Shown in pieces: positions 8,860-17,575 of a stretch of DNA of 64,000 bases. The stretch is from an uncultured Lachnospiraceae bacterium (lineage in GTDB: Bacteria > Bacillota > Clostridia > Lachnospirales > Lachnospiraceae). Made by a program: the position numbers and the translations under genes. The stretch spans positions 1 through 64,000 of the forward strand of contig CAJUST010000001.1 of assembly GCA_910589105.1 (NCBI GenBank), read 5' to 3'. The notes beneath the pieces are model-generated. The model ran no database searches. It saw only the letters and a program-made list of their open reading frames with translations, and was not told where the DNA came from. Numbering within the stretch: the first letter of the stretch is position 1; each line of letters opens with the position of its first letter.

Positions 8860-9937
8860 GTCGTTCTCCTTTTTTTGCGTTTTTTTGAATAGCTTCCCAC
8901 AGTCCGTTTAGATAAGCGGCGCCTAAAGCCCTGTCATAAAGCCCGTAGCCCGGCATGGCTTTTTCGTCCCAAATCATACGGCCATGATCTGGGCGGATTG
9001 GGCCGTCAAATCCTGTTTCAAAAAGCGCTTTTAGAATTTCATACATATCGAAATTTCCGTCTGAGGACAGATGCGCGGCTTCTTCGAAATTATCAGGCGA
9101 GAGGAATTTCAAATTTCGTATATGGGCAAAATGGATTCTGCCTTTTAATGCGTGGATCATATCCGTAAGGTCATTTCCTAGGTTTGTCCCAAACGATCCG
9201 GTACAAAAGGCAACGCCGTTATGCGGGGAATCGACCGCATGCATCAGTCGTAAAATATTTTTTTTGTTGTTAATGATTCTTGGAAGCCCGAAAACGCTCC
9301 ATGCCGGATCGTCTGGGTGGATTGCCATATTGATCTGATATTTTTCACATACAGGCATGATTTGTTTTAGAAAATGCGTCAGGTTTTCAAATAGTTTATC
9401 TTCATCAATTTTCTTGTACAATCCAAACAGTTCTTTGACATGGGCAAGCCGTTCCGGTTCCCAGCCGGGCATAATGCTGCCGTTCATATCGTTTGAAATG
9501 GATTCAAACATTTTTTCAGGATTTAGGTCGTCAACGGCTTTTTGCGTATAGGCAAGCACAGTCGAACCGTCGGGACGGACTCTTGCAAGTTCTGTACGCG
9601 TCCAGTCAAACACAGGCATAAAATTATAACAAACTAAGTGAATGTCTTCTTTTCCCAGATTCTCCAAAGTCTCTATATAATTTGCAATGTATTCGTTACA
9701 ATCAGGCGAGCCGGTTTTGATAGCTTCATGGACATTGACGCTTTCAATGCCGGAAATATGAAGCCCGGCCGCCTGTGTTTCTTCTTTTAAGGCGTGGATT
9801 TCTTCCCGGCTCCAGACTTCACCCGCCGCCTTACCATATAAGGTAGTAATGACTCCGGTAACGCCCGGAATCTGCCGGATTTGTTTTAAGGTTACAGTGT
9901 CAAATTTTGAACCGTACCATCTTAATGTCATTTCCAT
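8846..9937 (-). CDS. uxuA: Mannonate dehydratase
   Basis: A 363-residue TIM-barrel metalloenzyme that dehydrates D-mannonate to 2-keto-3-deoxygluconate. Recognisable segments are the N-terminal MEMTLRWYG, the metal-site region INMAIHPDDPAW, and the C-terminal RPDHGRMIWDEKAMPGYGLYDRALG. I chose the ATG at 9937 because family members begin there and AAAGGAAG precedes it; the frame stays open for 53 more codons upstream into the permease gene but these look like untranslated leader. The next gene is uxuB. The leader can fold into a nested hairpin (see 9940-10019). Confidence 0.95.
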   Translation of the reverse strand: MEMTLRWYGSKFDTVTLKQIRQIPGVTGVITTLYGKAAGEVWSREEIHALKEETQAAGLHISGIESVNVHEAIKTGSPDCNEYIANYIETLENLGKEDIHLVCYNFMPVFDWTRTELARVRPDGSTVLAYTQKAVDDLNPEKMFESISNDMNGSIMPGWEPERLAHVKELFGLYKKIDEDKLFENLTHFLKQIMPVCEKYQINMAIHPDDPAWSVFGLPRIINNKKNILRLMHAVDSPHNGVAFCTGSFGTNLGNDLTDMIHALKGRIHFAHIRNLKFLSPDNFEEAAHLSSDGNFDMYEILKALFETGFDGPIRPDHGRMIWDEKAMPGYGLYDRALGAAYLNGLWEAIQKNAKKGERHEVK

Positions 9938-9939
9938 AA

Positions 9940-10019
9940 TTCGGATCTTCCTTTCTGCAGTCTTATCAGTTCTAATATGAGTATTGATAATTCCGCAGAA
10001 AAAATACATTTGATCCGAA
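9940..10019 (-). promoter_or_regulatory. Nested inverted repeats in the uxuA leader
   Basis: Three pairs of complementary arms are nested: TTCGGATC (9940-9947) with GATCCGAA (10012-10019), TTCTGC (9953-9958) with GCAGAA (9995-10000), and TATCA (9964-9968) with TGATA (9985-9989). The uxuA ribosome binding site lies between the first two arms. It could be a regulatory leader, an operator region or the terminator of the upstream permease. Confidence 0.5.
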
Positions 10020-10028
10020 AAAGTTTCC

Positions 10029-11186
10029 CTACACTTCTTTTTGTTTTGCGTTTTTAATTTTAGAAAGGACAAGCGCGATGGAAAATAGGGCGCCAATATA
10101 AAGAGCCTGAATCCCGATGTTTTTCCAGTATTTTGCCATATCTAACATTCCATTGACAGAAGATGAAATTAAATCGTTATTGTTAATCTGCCAGTATACC
10201 GGAAGAAATTTTGAAAATGCAAGCACTTCTTTGCCTAATAGCTGTTGCGGGATAAAAACGCCGCAGAGAAAACTCATGCTAAGGCAGATGACATTCGTAG
10301 CCATGCTGACGGCATTTGGAGATGGCGAAAAACTGCTTAAAATTAAAGAAATTGAAACGCCAAGCGGCAAGAGCAGAAAACTGTTTCCGACGCAGAGTAT
10401 TCCTTGTTTTGTCAGGATACTGTCTCCATAAAAAATGCCGGAAGCAAGGAGAAATAGCAGCCAGACGAACAGGCAGAACACAATGCTGCCAAGCGAAAGC
10501 TGTAAGTTTCGGCTAAACAGGCTTGTTGAGGAGCAGGAAATGCGTTTCGCTAAATTTTTTTCCCAAAAAGTCGTTAAGATTGGCGTAAGCCCAGTTAAAA
10601 TCATGCTAAGCAAGACATAAGGCAAAAATTGATAGTAATAGAAAAGCATATTCAGGTTAGACGAGGTTTTAGTTTCCGTCTGGGTTTTTAAGATCTCTAC
10701 CTGATTTGCCGCGGCGGCGAGGGAAGCGCTGGTTTTTTGAATCGCTTCATCAAGTGAAAATCCGCCGGAAAGGTAACACTTTAAAGTTTTTAAGTAGGAA
10801 TTAATTTGCCGGTCAATAAAGGCGCTCGTATAGATTCCGGGGATTTGGACGGTTTCATATTCAAAATTTTCTTCAAACCCTTTGGGCAGGGATAAGACAT
10901 AATCGGAACTCCGGTAGAACAAGCGGTCTAACAAAACTTCTTTTTCATTTTTAAGCGGCGTTAAGGTGTGCATCGTAGACAAATACTCTTTTAGCGCAGT
11001 GGAAACGTCAGATCCGTCTTCGTCAATCACTCCGATCTCCAGCGCAGTTGTCTGAAAACTGGAATTTTCCGGTTTGGAATCAAAATAGGCTGCTATAAAT
11101 GCGATGGCAGAAAAGATCGCAAAATAAAGGATTGTGGAAGGCAAAAATTTTTTCTCTGTTTTTAGAAACGCTTTAAAGACTTGCAT
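10029..11186 (-). CDS. ABC-2 type transporter permease (second subunit)
   Basis: A 385-residue membrane protein of the ABC-2 type. One N-terminal membrane segment (about residues 17-35) is followed by a large extracytoplasmic region and five to six membrane segments from about 190 onward, including a conserved GVFIPQQLLGKEVLAFSKFLPVYW segment near the C-terminus. It overlaps the upstream permease stop by 14 bases behind AAGGAGG. Together with the other permease and the ATPase it would form an exporter, possibly for a peptide or antimicrobial; the substrate is not visible in the sequence. Confidence 0.85.
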   Translation of the reverse strand: MQVFKAFLKTEKKFLPSTILYFAIFSAIAFIAAYFDSKPENSSFQTTALEIGVIDEDGSDVSTALKEYLSTMHTLTPLKNEKEVLLDRLFYRSSDYVLSLPKGFEENFEYETVQIPGIYTSAFIDRQINSYLKTLKCYLSGGFSLDEAIQKTSASLAAAANQVEILKTQTETKTSSNLNMLFYYYQFLPYVLLSMILTGLTPILTTFWEKNLAKRISCSSTSLFSRNLQLSLGSIVFCLFVWLLFLLASGIFYGDSILTKQGILCVGNSFLLLPLGVSISLILSSFSPSPNAVSMATNVICLSMSFLCGVFIPQQLLGKEVLAFSKFLPVYWQINNNDLISSSVNGMLDMAKYWKNIGIQALYIGALFSIALVLSKIKNAKQKEV

Positions 11187-12339
11187 ATGTTTTCCTCCTT
11201 ACCATCAGGCATCCGGCAGTTACAAAAATCAGTGTATAAATCAAAAGCCCTGCGAGATTTGCGGCATATCTTGGGGACGCCCCGTAAATATTTAATGTCA
11301 AAAAGCTGTCAGAAATTAGAACAGCGGGATTAACGTCATTGATAACCGGACAGGCTGATTCAATCAACGGACGCATATTGCCAATCATAAGCCCGCTTAA
11401 AAAACAGCAGAGCAGAGAGGAAGAAATCATAATCCCCGTTTTAGAAGCTTCGCTGACCTTTCCTATGCTTCCAATGAAAAATCCAAATCCAATTCCCATT
11501 ATGCATCCAATAAAAGAAGTTAATAAAATCCATGGGAGTGATGCGCCAAACTCTATTTTTAATACGAAAAATAAGTACAGTATGTTGACGGCAACGCAGA
11601 AAAACTGCGTAATAAGGCAAGAGAGGAGCTGCGCAGTGACAGAAATAAACTTGCCGTTTGGGGAGATACATTTTTTTGCCCCAAGCGGGGAAAGGTTCGC
11701 TTGGCTTTTAATGGCAATCTGCGATCCGGCAAAAGAAGTGAATAGACATGCCATGGCAATTAAATTGAAATAGTATTGGATTAAACTATCCATATTTCCG
11801 GAGGAAAGCTCCAGTTTTGTCCCATATTCCGCATCTTCTTCCAAAAGGGAGAGGACGTTTTTCAGGCGTTCGGGATGCGTCTTGGCAATGTCGGAAATTG
11901 CGCTGCTGTTTGTCTGGTATTCCCGCAAAATGCTTTCTAAAATGCTTTGTTCAATAGAGAGGGAGCTGTTTTGGCCTGATTGTTCCAGTGGCGCGCAGCT
12001 TAAGCTTACGTTTTGATCCAGTTTAAAAATGCCGCGTACAGTATTTTCGCCCAACTGTCGCGCCGCATCTTCCCAGTCCGTGTACACAAGTTCTAAAAGG
12101 GGCGTATCGCCTTCTTTGCTTAACAGTTCCAGTATGTCTTTTAAAGGATGGCTGTCAGCGCCTTCTTCCACACAAACGGCAACAGGAATGGTATGGAAGT
12201 TTTCCGTATTTTCATTGATCTTTCCGAAGGCAAAAAAGAACATGCTTCCCAGAATTATTGGAAAGATTAAGACCCAGAACAATTCATCTTTTTGCCGTAA
12301 AACGCATTTCATTTCATAGATAAATTCATGTAAAAACAT
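11173..12339 (-). CDS. ABC-2 type transporter permease (first subunit)
   Basis: A 388-residue ABC-2 permease with the same layout as its neighbour: one N-terminal membrane span (VLIFPIILGSMFFFAF), a long extracytoplasmic domain up to about residue 180, and a cluster of C-terminal spans. It begins 13 bases after the ATPase gene and overlaps the next permease gene. The two permeases probably heterodimerise. The gene order ATPase-permease-permease and the divergent two-component system resemble bacteriocin- or envelope-stress-responsive exporters (inference). Confidence 0.85.
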   Translation of the reverse strand: MFLHEFIYEMKCVLRQKDELFWVLIFPIILGSMFFFAFGKINENTENFHTIPVAVCVEEGADSHPLKDILELLSKEGDTPLLELVYTDWEDAARQLGENTVRGIFKLDQNVSLSCAPLEQSGQNSSLSIEQSILESILREYQTNSSAISDIAKTHPERLKNVLSLLEEDAEYGTKLELSSGNMDSLIQYYFNLIAMACLFTSFAGSQIAIKSQANLSPLGAKKCISPNGKFISVTAQLLSCLITQFFCVAVNILYLFFVLKIEFGASLPWILLTSFIGCIMGIGFGFFIGSIGKVSEASKTGIMISSSLLCCFLSGLMIGNMRPLIESACPVINDVNPAVLISDSFLTLNIYGASPRYAANLAGLLIYTLIFVTAGCLMVRRKTYASL

Positions 12340-12352
12340 AAGCAGCCCCTTT

Positions 12353-13300
12353 CTATGCCTGATCCCGCAGTTCTTTTCCGGTCAGTTCCAAAAATACGTC
12401 ATTTAAAGTGGGAAGTTCGGAGTAAACACGGTCAAATGCAATTTCCTGCTGTGTTAAATATTCTAAGACATGCACAAGGTTGTGCCTGCCGCCGGAACAC
12501 TGTATATTCAAATGCCGGTTGGAATAGCTTGCATCATAGACGTGCGGCAGTGATAAAAGCTGTTCTATGTCTTTCTCTGTGATTCCGTCAGTTTCGATTT
12601 TTATTTTTTCGCTTTTTTTAATCATCTGCTTCAATTCGTCCGTTGTCCCGCAGGCGATATTTTTGCCGCAGTCCATAATGGCGATCTGGCTGCAGATTTG
12701 TTCCACTTCCTCCATATAGTGCGAGGTATAAATAATCGTCGCGCCCTGACGGTTTAATTCCACAATTCCTTCTAAGATTTTATTGCGGCTCTGCGGGTCT
12801 ACGGCAACTGTCGGTTCGTCGAGAATGACAAGTTTTGGCTTATGCGCGATGCCACAGGCAATATTTAAACGGCGTAAAAGCCCGCCTGAGAGTTTTTTTG
12901 GATAAAATTTACGGAACTGCCCTAATTCGACAAATGCAATCGCATCTTCGACATATTGCCGCCGCTTCTGCTTCTCTTTCACATAAAGTCCGCAGAAATA
13001 GTCTATATTTTCATAGACGGTCAGTGTGTCAAATACAGCGACATTCTGCATAACAATTCCAATCTGGCGTTTTAAATCATAGCTGTCGGGACGCATAGTT
13101 TTCCCGAACACTTCAATCGTCCCTTTGTCAAAGGAAAGCAATGACAGGATACAATTAATGGTTGTGGTTTTGCCGGAACCATTCGGGCCTAACAGGCCGA
13201 AAATTTCTCCTTCTTTAATGTCAATGCTAAAGTGGTCAATGGCAATCAGGTCTTTGTAACGTTTGACAAGGTTTTCAATTTTAATGACAGATTTACGCAT
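12353..13300 (-). CDS. ABC transporter ATP-binding protein
   Basis: A 315-residue cytoplasmic ATPase that energises the adjacent ABC-2 permeases. Walker A is GPNGSGKTT, the signature is LSGGLLRRL, Walker B is LVILDEPTVAVDP and the switch histidine lies in YTSHYMEE. The C-terminal 80 residues form the extension usual for ABC-2 drug/lantibiotic exporters. AAGGAAGG precedes the ATG. It is the first gene of the minus-strand operon, divergent from the histidine kinase. Confidence 0.93.
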   Translation of the reverse strand: MRKSVIKIENLVKRYKDLIAIDHFSIDIKEGEIFGLLGPNGSGKTTTINCILSLLSFDKGTIEVFGKTMRPDSYDLKRQIGIVMQNVAVFDTLTVYENIDYFCGLYVKEKQKRRQYVEDAIAFVELGQFRKFYPKKLSGGLLRRLNIACGIAHKPKLVILDEPTVAVDPQSRNKILEGIVELNRQGATIIYTSHYMEEVEQICSQIAIMDCGKNIACGTTDELKQMIKKSEKIKIETDGITEKDIEQLLSLPHVYDASYSNRHLNIQCSGGRHNLVHVLEYLTQQEIAFDRVYSELPTLNDVFLELTGKELRDQA

Positions 13301-13392
13301 AATTCCTTCCTTTCTTGTGTCAATTCAGATTCGTTAAAAAAAGTATAACGTTCCATGAATGGATTGAACAGTGCGCAGAATCATTCCAAAAC

Positions 13393-13420
13393 GTGACAAA
13401 TGTCATTTTTTTGGTATAAT
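13393..13420 (+). promoter_or_regulatory. Promoter of the two-component system with palindrome over the -35
   Basis: GTGACA (13393-13398) and TATAAT (13415-13420) are separated by 16 bases. The palindrome TGACAAATGTCA (13394-13405) overlaps the -35 and is a candidate operator, perhaps for autoregulation by the response regulator. The identical 12-mer lies over the -35 of the Maf-operon promoter at 61284-61295. Confidence 0.65.
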
Positions 13421-13443
13421 AAAGAAAAGGAGAATAAAGGATT

Positions 13444-14523
13444 ATGGAAGAATGTATAGATAAACTGCTTCTAATCAGCCTTGGCTGTATTTTGGCGTTT
13501 ACAAAAGCCAATGTGGAGGAGTTGGTGGTTTCCCTGCTTTTAGCGGTTCTCTTTACTTCGTTTGGATTTTATATAGAAGGGAAAAAATGGATTTTGCTGT
13601 TGATGACGGCGGCTTTTTTTGCAGCCGTGTTTCAGCCGCTTATGCTGTGTTTTTTTCCAGCGCTTTTGTATGACATGATTCAAAAGAAAATTTATGCCGC
13701 GGCAGCGCCCTTTTTCATTTTTGGCATTTGGCATCTGCCGGACACGCCGCAAAAGACGGCTCTTTTTTTGATAACTTTGGCGTTGTCTGGCATTCTTGCA
13801 GAGAAAACGCAAAAAAAGCGGTTATTGCGGGAGGAACTGATACAAACTTGGGACAATGGGACGGAACGGAACCTCCTTTTAATGGAGAAAAACAAAAATC
13901 TGATAGAAAAGCAGGACTATGAAATTTACCTTGCCGTGTTAAAAGAGCGGAACCGGATTGCAAGGGAAATCCATGACAATGTCGGGCATATGCTTTCAAG
14001 GCTGCTGTTGATGACGGGCGCGCTTTTGACGCGGGAAAAAGAAGGGGCGCTGCATGATCAGCTTTGCCAAATGAAAGACACGTTGGATTTAGCAATGAAC
14101 AGCATCCGGCAAAGCGTGCATAATCTGCATAACGATTCGATTGATTTAAAACGGGCGATAGAGGAAATGACAGAGCCTATAAGCCGTGAGTTTGAGGTGA
14201 AGTTTATCTATGATATGACGGATGACATTCCAAGGCAGGTGAAATATTGTCTGGCGGCAGTGGCAAAAGAAGCGGTTTCCAATATTTTAAAGCACAGTGA
14301 TGGAGATTTTGTCCAGATACGCCTGCGGGAACATCCGGAATTTTATCAGCTTATGATTCAGGATAACGGCGGGAATGCAAAGGTTCTGCCAGAGAAAGGC
14401 ATTGGGTTACAAAATATGAAGGAGAGGGCGGAAGCTTTAGGAGGAACTTTCCGGGTGCATATACAGCCGGGATTTTCAGTTTTTTTATCTATTCCGAAAA
14501 AAGAGGAGGCATTATGCGGGTAG
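13444..14523 (+). CDS. Sensor histidine kinase (NarL/DesK-type, HisKA_3)
   Basis: A 359-residue membrane kinase. Four or so hydrophobic segments occupy residues 1-125 with almost no extracytoplasmic loop, suggesting an intramembrane-sensing kinase. A short coiled coil leads into the HisKA_3 dimerisation box RNRIAREIHDNVGHMLSRLL, with His177 as phosphoacceptor. The HATPase domain follows (AVAKEAVSNILKHS, QDNGGNAKVLPEKGIGLQNMKERAEALGG). It overlaps the response regulator gene by 10 bases and is divergent from the ABC exporter, which it probably controls (inference). Confidence 0.9.
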   Translation: MEECIDKLLLISLGCILAFTKANVEELVVSLLLAVLFTSFGFYIEGKKWILLLMTAAFFAAVFQPLMLCFFPALLYDMIQKKIYAAAAPFFIFGIWHLPDTPQKTALFLITLALSGILAEKTQKKRLLREELIQTWDNGTERNLLLMEKNKNLIEKQDYEIYLAVLKERNRIAREIHDNVGHMLSRLLLMTGALLTREKEGALHDQLCQMKDTLDLAMNSIRQSVHNLHNDSIDLKRAIEEMTEPISREFEVKFIYDMTDDIPRQVKYCLAAVAKEAVSNILKHSDGDFVQIRLREHPEFYQLMIQDNGGNAKVLPEKGIGLQNMKERAEALGGTFRVHIQPGFSVFLSIPKKEEALCG

Positions 14524-15158
14524 TATTGGCAGATGACGATACATTAGCGGCAGTATCGTTAAAGACGATTTTAGAAGCGGAAAACGGGATTGTGGTTGTT
14601 GGAATGGGAAGCCATGGAGGGGAAGCGGCGGATTTATATGAAAAAGAAAAGCCGGATATACTTTTGATGGATATCCGTATGGAAACTGTGTCCGGCATAG
14701 AAGCGGCAAAACAGGTTTTAAGCCGCCATCCTGAAGCGAAAATTATCTTTTTAACGACATTTTCCGATGATGAATATATTATTCAGGCGTTAGGCATGGG
14801 TGTGAAGGGGTATCTTTTAAAGCAGAATTTTGAAGGGATTGTGCCGGCGTTAAAGGCGGTATTGGGCGGACAGACGGTGTTTGGCGATGGAATTGCCGGA
14901 AAGCTCCCGTCGTTTATGAACGCTAAGGGGAAGTTTGACTATGGCAAATATGGAATCGGTGAAAAAGAGCAAACAGTCATAGAAGCAGTGGCGCTTGGCT
15001 TGAGCAATAAAGAGATTGCAGAAAAATTGTATTTTAGCGAAGGGACAGTCCGCAATTACGTCAGCGGCATTTTAGAGAAACTTGGCTTGCGGGACCGGAC
15101 GCAATTAGCAGTATTTTATTATAGGAACAGGGATACATTTTGGAGGGAGAAAAAATGA
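14514..15158 (+). CDS. LuxR/NarL-family response regulator
   Basis: A 214-residue regulator. The receiver domain (1-120) has the acidic pocket ADDD, the phosphoacceptor Asp53 in LLMDIRM, and the conserved FLTTFSDDEYI and GVKGYLLKQ. The C-terminal LuxR helix-turn-helix (about 150-205) contains ALGLSNKEIAEKLYFSEGTVRNYVSGILEKLG. GAGGAGG precedes the ATG inside the end of the kinase gene. The likely target is the divergent ABC exporter promoter and possibly its own promoter. Confidence 0.93.
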   Translation: MRVVLADDDTLAAVSLKTILEAENGIVVVGMGSHGGEAADLYEKEKPDILLMDIRMETVSGIEAAKQVLSRHPEAKIIFLTTFSDDEYIIQALGMGVKGYLLKQNFEGIVPALKAVLGGQTVFGDGIAGKLPSFMNAKGKFDYGKYGIGEKEQTVIEAVALGLSNKEIAEKLYFSEGTVRNYVSGILEKLGLRDRTQLAVFYYRNRDTFWREKK

Positions 15159-15928
15159 TTTTTGAATCACATGCGCATTATGACGATGCGAAGTTTGACG
15201 ATGACAGGGAGCTGCTTTTGCAAAGGCTGTTGTCTGATTCCATATGTGGGATTATCAATGTAGGGGCGTCTATCAAATCCACAAAAGCATCCATCGCGTT
15301 AGCGGAAAAGCATTCAGCAGTTTACGCAGCCGCAGGAGTGCATCCGGAAATGGCGGACGAACTGGACGAAGATTCCTTTGCATGGTTAAAAGAGCAGTTA
15401 CGGCATCCGAAGGTCGTGGCGGTCGGGGAGATTGGCTTAGATTATTATCATGGAAAAGAGCAGACAGTAAGGGAGCGCCAGAAGCATTGGTTTGCCCGCC
15501 AGTTGGAATTGGCAAAAGTGAGCGGCCTTCCGGTTATTATTCATTCAAGGGATGCGGCGCAAGACACGCTTCGGATAATGAAAGACACACATGCCGATGA
15601 GATTTCCGGCGTTGTGCACTGTTTTTCGTATGCGGTAAATCTGGCGGAGGAATTTGTCGCAATGGGATATTTCATTGGCGTAGGCGGCGTGGTTACATTT
15701 AAAAATGGGAAAAAGCTGGTGGAAACAGTGAAAAAAATTCCTCTGGAAAAAATCCTTCTGGAAACAGATGCGCCCTATCTTTCACCGGAGCCTTTCCGCG
15801 GCAGCCGGAACGATTCCTCAAATCTTGTTTATGTAGCGGAACGAATCGCTCAAATCAAAGGAATTACGGCAGACGAAGTTATAGAAGTTACGAAACGCAA
15901 TGGAGAGAGGCTGTTTCATATAAACTGA
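15155..15928 (+). CDS. TatD-family metal-dependent DNase/hydrolase
   Basis: A 257-residue amidohydrolase-fold protein of the TatD family. Metal and active-site segments are visible in order: ESHAHYDD, VGEIGLDYYH, VIIHSRDA, GVVHCFSY and LLETDAPYLSPEP. TatD proteins act as 3'-5' exonucleases or D-aminoacyl-tRNA deacylase-like enzymes; the exact role varies. The ATG at 15155 forms an ATGA overlap with the response regulator stop and has GGAGGGAG upstream, so it is better than a start 15 bases earlier. Confidence 0.92.
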   Translation: MIFESHAHYDDAKFDDDRELLLQRLLSDSICGIINVGASIKSTKASIALAEKHSAVYAAAGVHPEMADELDEDSFAWLKEQLRHPKVVAVGEIGLDYYHGKEQTVRERQKHWFARQLELAKVSGLPVIIHSRDAAQDTLRIMKDTHADEISGVVHCFSYAVNLAEEFVAMGYFIGVGGVVTFKNGKKLVETVKKIPLEKILLETDAPYLSPEPFRGSRNDSSNLVYVAERIAQIKGITADEVIEVTKRNGERLFHIN

Positions 15929-16022
15929 ATATCGCTTTCGTTTTGTTTCAAATTCCGTTGCGGAGAAAATGAAAAAAGCCAGAAGATGGAGAAGATGAAA
16001 AGAGCCGGAAAAGGAGGGTATT

Positions 16023-16877
16023 ATGATTCAAGATATTGCGCCGCATCGGTATGATGTGACTTTTTGCGTTCCTGAGGTAAAGAAGGACGATTATATGCTG
16101 ATATACCATGAAGATAACGTATTATGCCATATGCAAGGGGCGGCGATTGCCTATCCATTTGTAGAAGACATAGAAGAAGCGTTCCCAGAAGTTTATAAAA
16201 AAGCGAAATTTCTTTTTAAAATAGACGATGTAAACTATTTTGGGCTTCCAAACGCAGAGATTAGCGAATTTTGCCACTGGAAGTATCTGCCGAAAGAACA
16301 TATGCGGAAAGTGGAGCCGGTTTGGAAAGCATTTGCAGGCATTACGGGCTATCAGATACATAAATGGCATTTGGAACATCAGTTTTGCAGTTGCTGTGGC
16401 GGAACAATGAAAGCGTTAGATAAAGAACGGGCCGTAAGGTGTTCTCAGTGCGGAAAAACTGTATATCCGCAGATTTGCCCAAGTGTGATTGTGGCAATTA
16501 CAAACGGCGATCAGATTTTAATGACGAAATATGCAAAAAGCCACAGCAGTTTCCAAAAATACGCTTTAGTCGCGGGCTATGCGGAAATTGGTGAAAGCTT
16601 AGAGGATACGGTCCGGCGTGAGGTATGGGAAGAAGTGGGGCTGCGCGTAAAAAATATCCGTTACTATAAAAGCCAGCCGTGGTCGTTTACAGATACGCTT
16701 TTAGTGGGATTTTTTTGTGAGACAGACGGAGACACAAAAATCCGAATGGATAAAAGCGAACTTTCCGCGGCAGAATGGTTTCACAGGGATGCGCTTCCAG
16801 TGGAAAGATCCGAAGCCGGAATCAGCCTGACTGGGGAGATGATCGAGTTTTTTCAAAAAAATAAAACCGTTATTTAA
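16023..16877 (+). CDS. nudC: NAD(+) diphosphatase (Nudix, zinc ribbon)
   Basis: A 284-residue NudC-type enzyme that cleaves NAD(H), or NAD caps on RNA, to NMN and AMP. The central zinc ribbon has paired CxxC motifs (CSCCGG and CSQCGK), followed by YPQICPSVIVAI and the complete Nudix box GYAEIGESLEDTVRREVWEE with continuing VG. The family SQPWSF motif (KSQPWSFTDTLLVGF) after the Nudix box confirms the NudC subgroup. AAGGAGGG precedes the ATG. Confidence 0.95.
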   Translation: MIQDIAPHRYDVTFCVPEVKKDDYMLIYHEDNVLCHMQGAAIAYPFVEDIEEAFPEVYKKAKFLFKIDDVNYFGLPNAEISEFCHWKYLPKEHMRKVEPVWKAFAGITGYQIHKWHLEHQFCSCCGGTMKALDKERAVRCSQCGKTVYPQICPSVIVAITNGDQILMTKYAKSHSSFQKYALVAGYAEIGESLEDTVRREVWEEVGLRVKNIRYYKSQPWSFTDTLLVGFFCETDGDTKIRMDKSELSAAEWFHRDALPVERSEAGISLTGEMIEFFQKNKTVI

Positions 16878-16979
16878 AGAATTATTTTAGAGCGTGGTTC
16901 AAAAAAGGAGTGGCAGTTTCTCCGTTTTAGCGTTATACTTAAAAAGAGCGAAAGACCATTAGAAAGGATAAGAGTATAG

Positions 16980-17552
16980 ATGATGTCAGGAGAAAATGCA
17001 AAACAAAAACGGCAAAAAGAAGAATCCGCGGTAAAGGAAGTGATTAGCTGGGTGATTACGATTGCGCTTGCTGTTGTTGCCGCGTTGTTTATTAAAAATT
17101 ATGTGATTATCAATGCCAATATTCCGTCAGGCTCTATGGAAAACACCATTATGACAGGGGACCGGCTGTTTGGATACCGTTTGGCGTATAACCGCAAATC
17201 GCCAGAGCGGGGGGACATAGTTATATTTAAGTTTCCAGACAATGAAGAAGAAAATTATGTAAAACGCGTCATTGGCCTCCCCGGTGAGGTGATTGTGATA
17301 GAAGATGCGAAAATATATATTAATGGCTCAGAAACGCCCCTTCAGGAAGATTATTTAAAAGAGACATGGACAGTCGGAACGGGTCCTTATACATTTGAAG
17401 TGCCGGAAGATTCCTATTTGGTTTTAGGAGATAATCGGAATAATTCATTAGATGCCCGTTACTGGGAAAATACATTCGTGACAAAAGAAAAAATATTAGG
17501 AAAAGCGGTTTTTAGGTATTATCCGTTTAAAGATGCAGGCTCTTTATATTGA
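16980..17552 (+). CDS. lepB: Signal peptidase I
   Basis: A 190-residue type I signal peptidase that removes signal peptides on the outer face of the membrane. One membrane anchor lies at about residues 20-40. The catalytic serine is Ser52 in IPSGSM and the general base is Lys95 in YVKRVIGLPGE; the C-terminal LGDNRNNSLDARYWE box is intact. Two ATGs occur in tandem at 16980 and 16983. The next gene starts within about 25 bases. Confidence 0.94.
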   Translation: MMSGENAKQKRQKEESAVKEVISWVITIALAVVAALFIKNYVIINANIPSGSMENTIMTGDRLFGYRLAYNRKSPERGDIVIFKFPDNEEENYVKRVIGLPGEVIVIEDAKIYINGSETPLQEDYLKETWTVGTGPYTFEVPEDSYLVLGDNRNNSLDARYWENTFVTKEKILGKAVFRYYPFKDAGSLY

Positions 17553-17575
17553 TTGCAAAGGAAAACGGTGGCATT

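Noticed and set aside
9938..10096. Longer uxuA start inside the permease gene
   Set aside because: The 53 additional codons are unlike the family, and the ATG at 9937 has a good ribosome binding site and the conserved MEMTLRWYG start.
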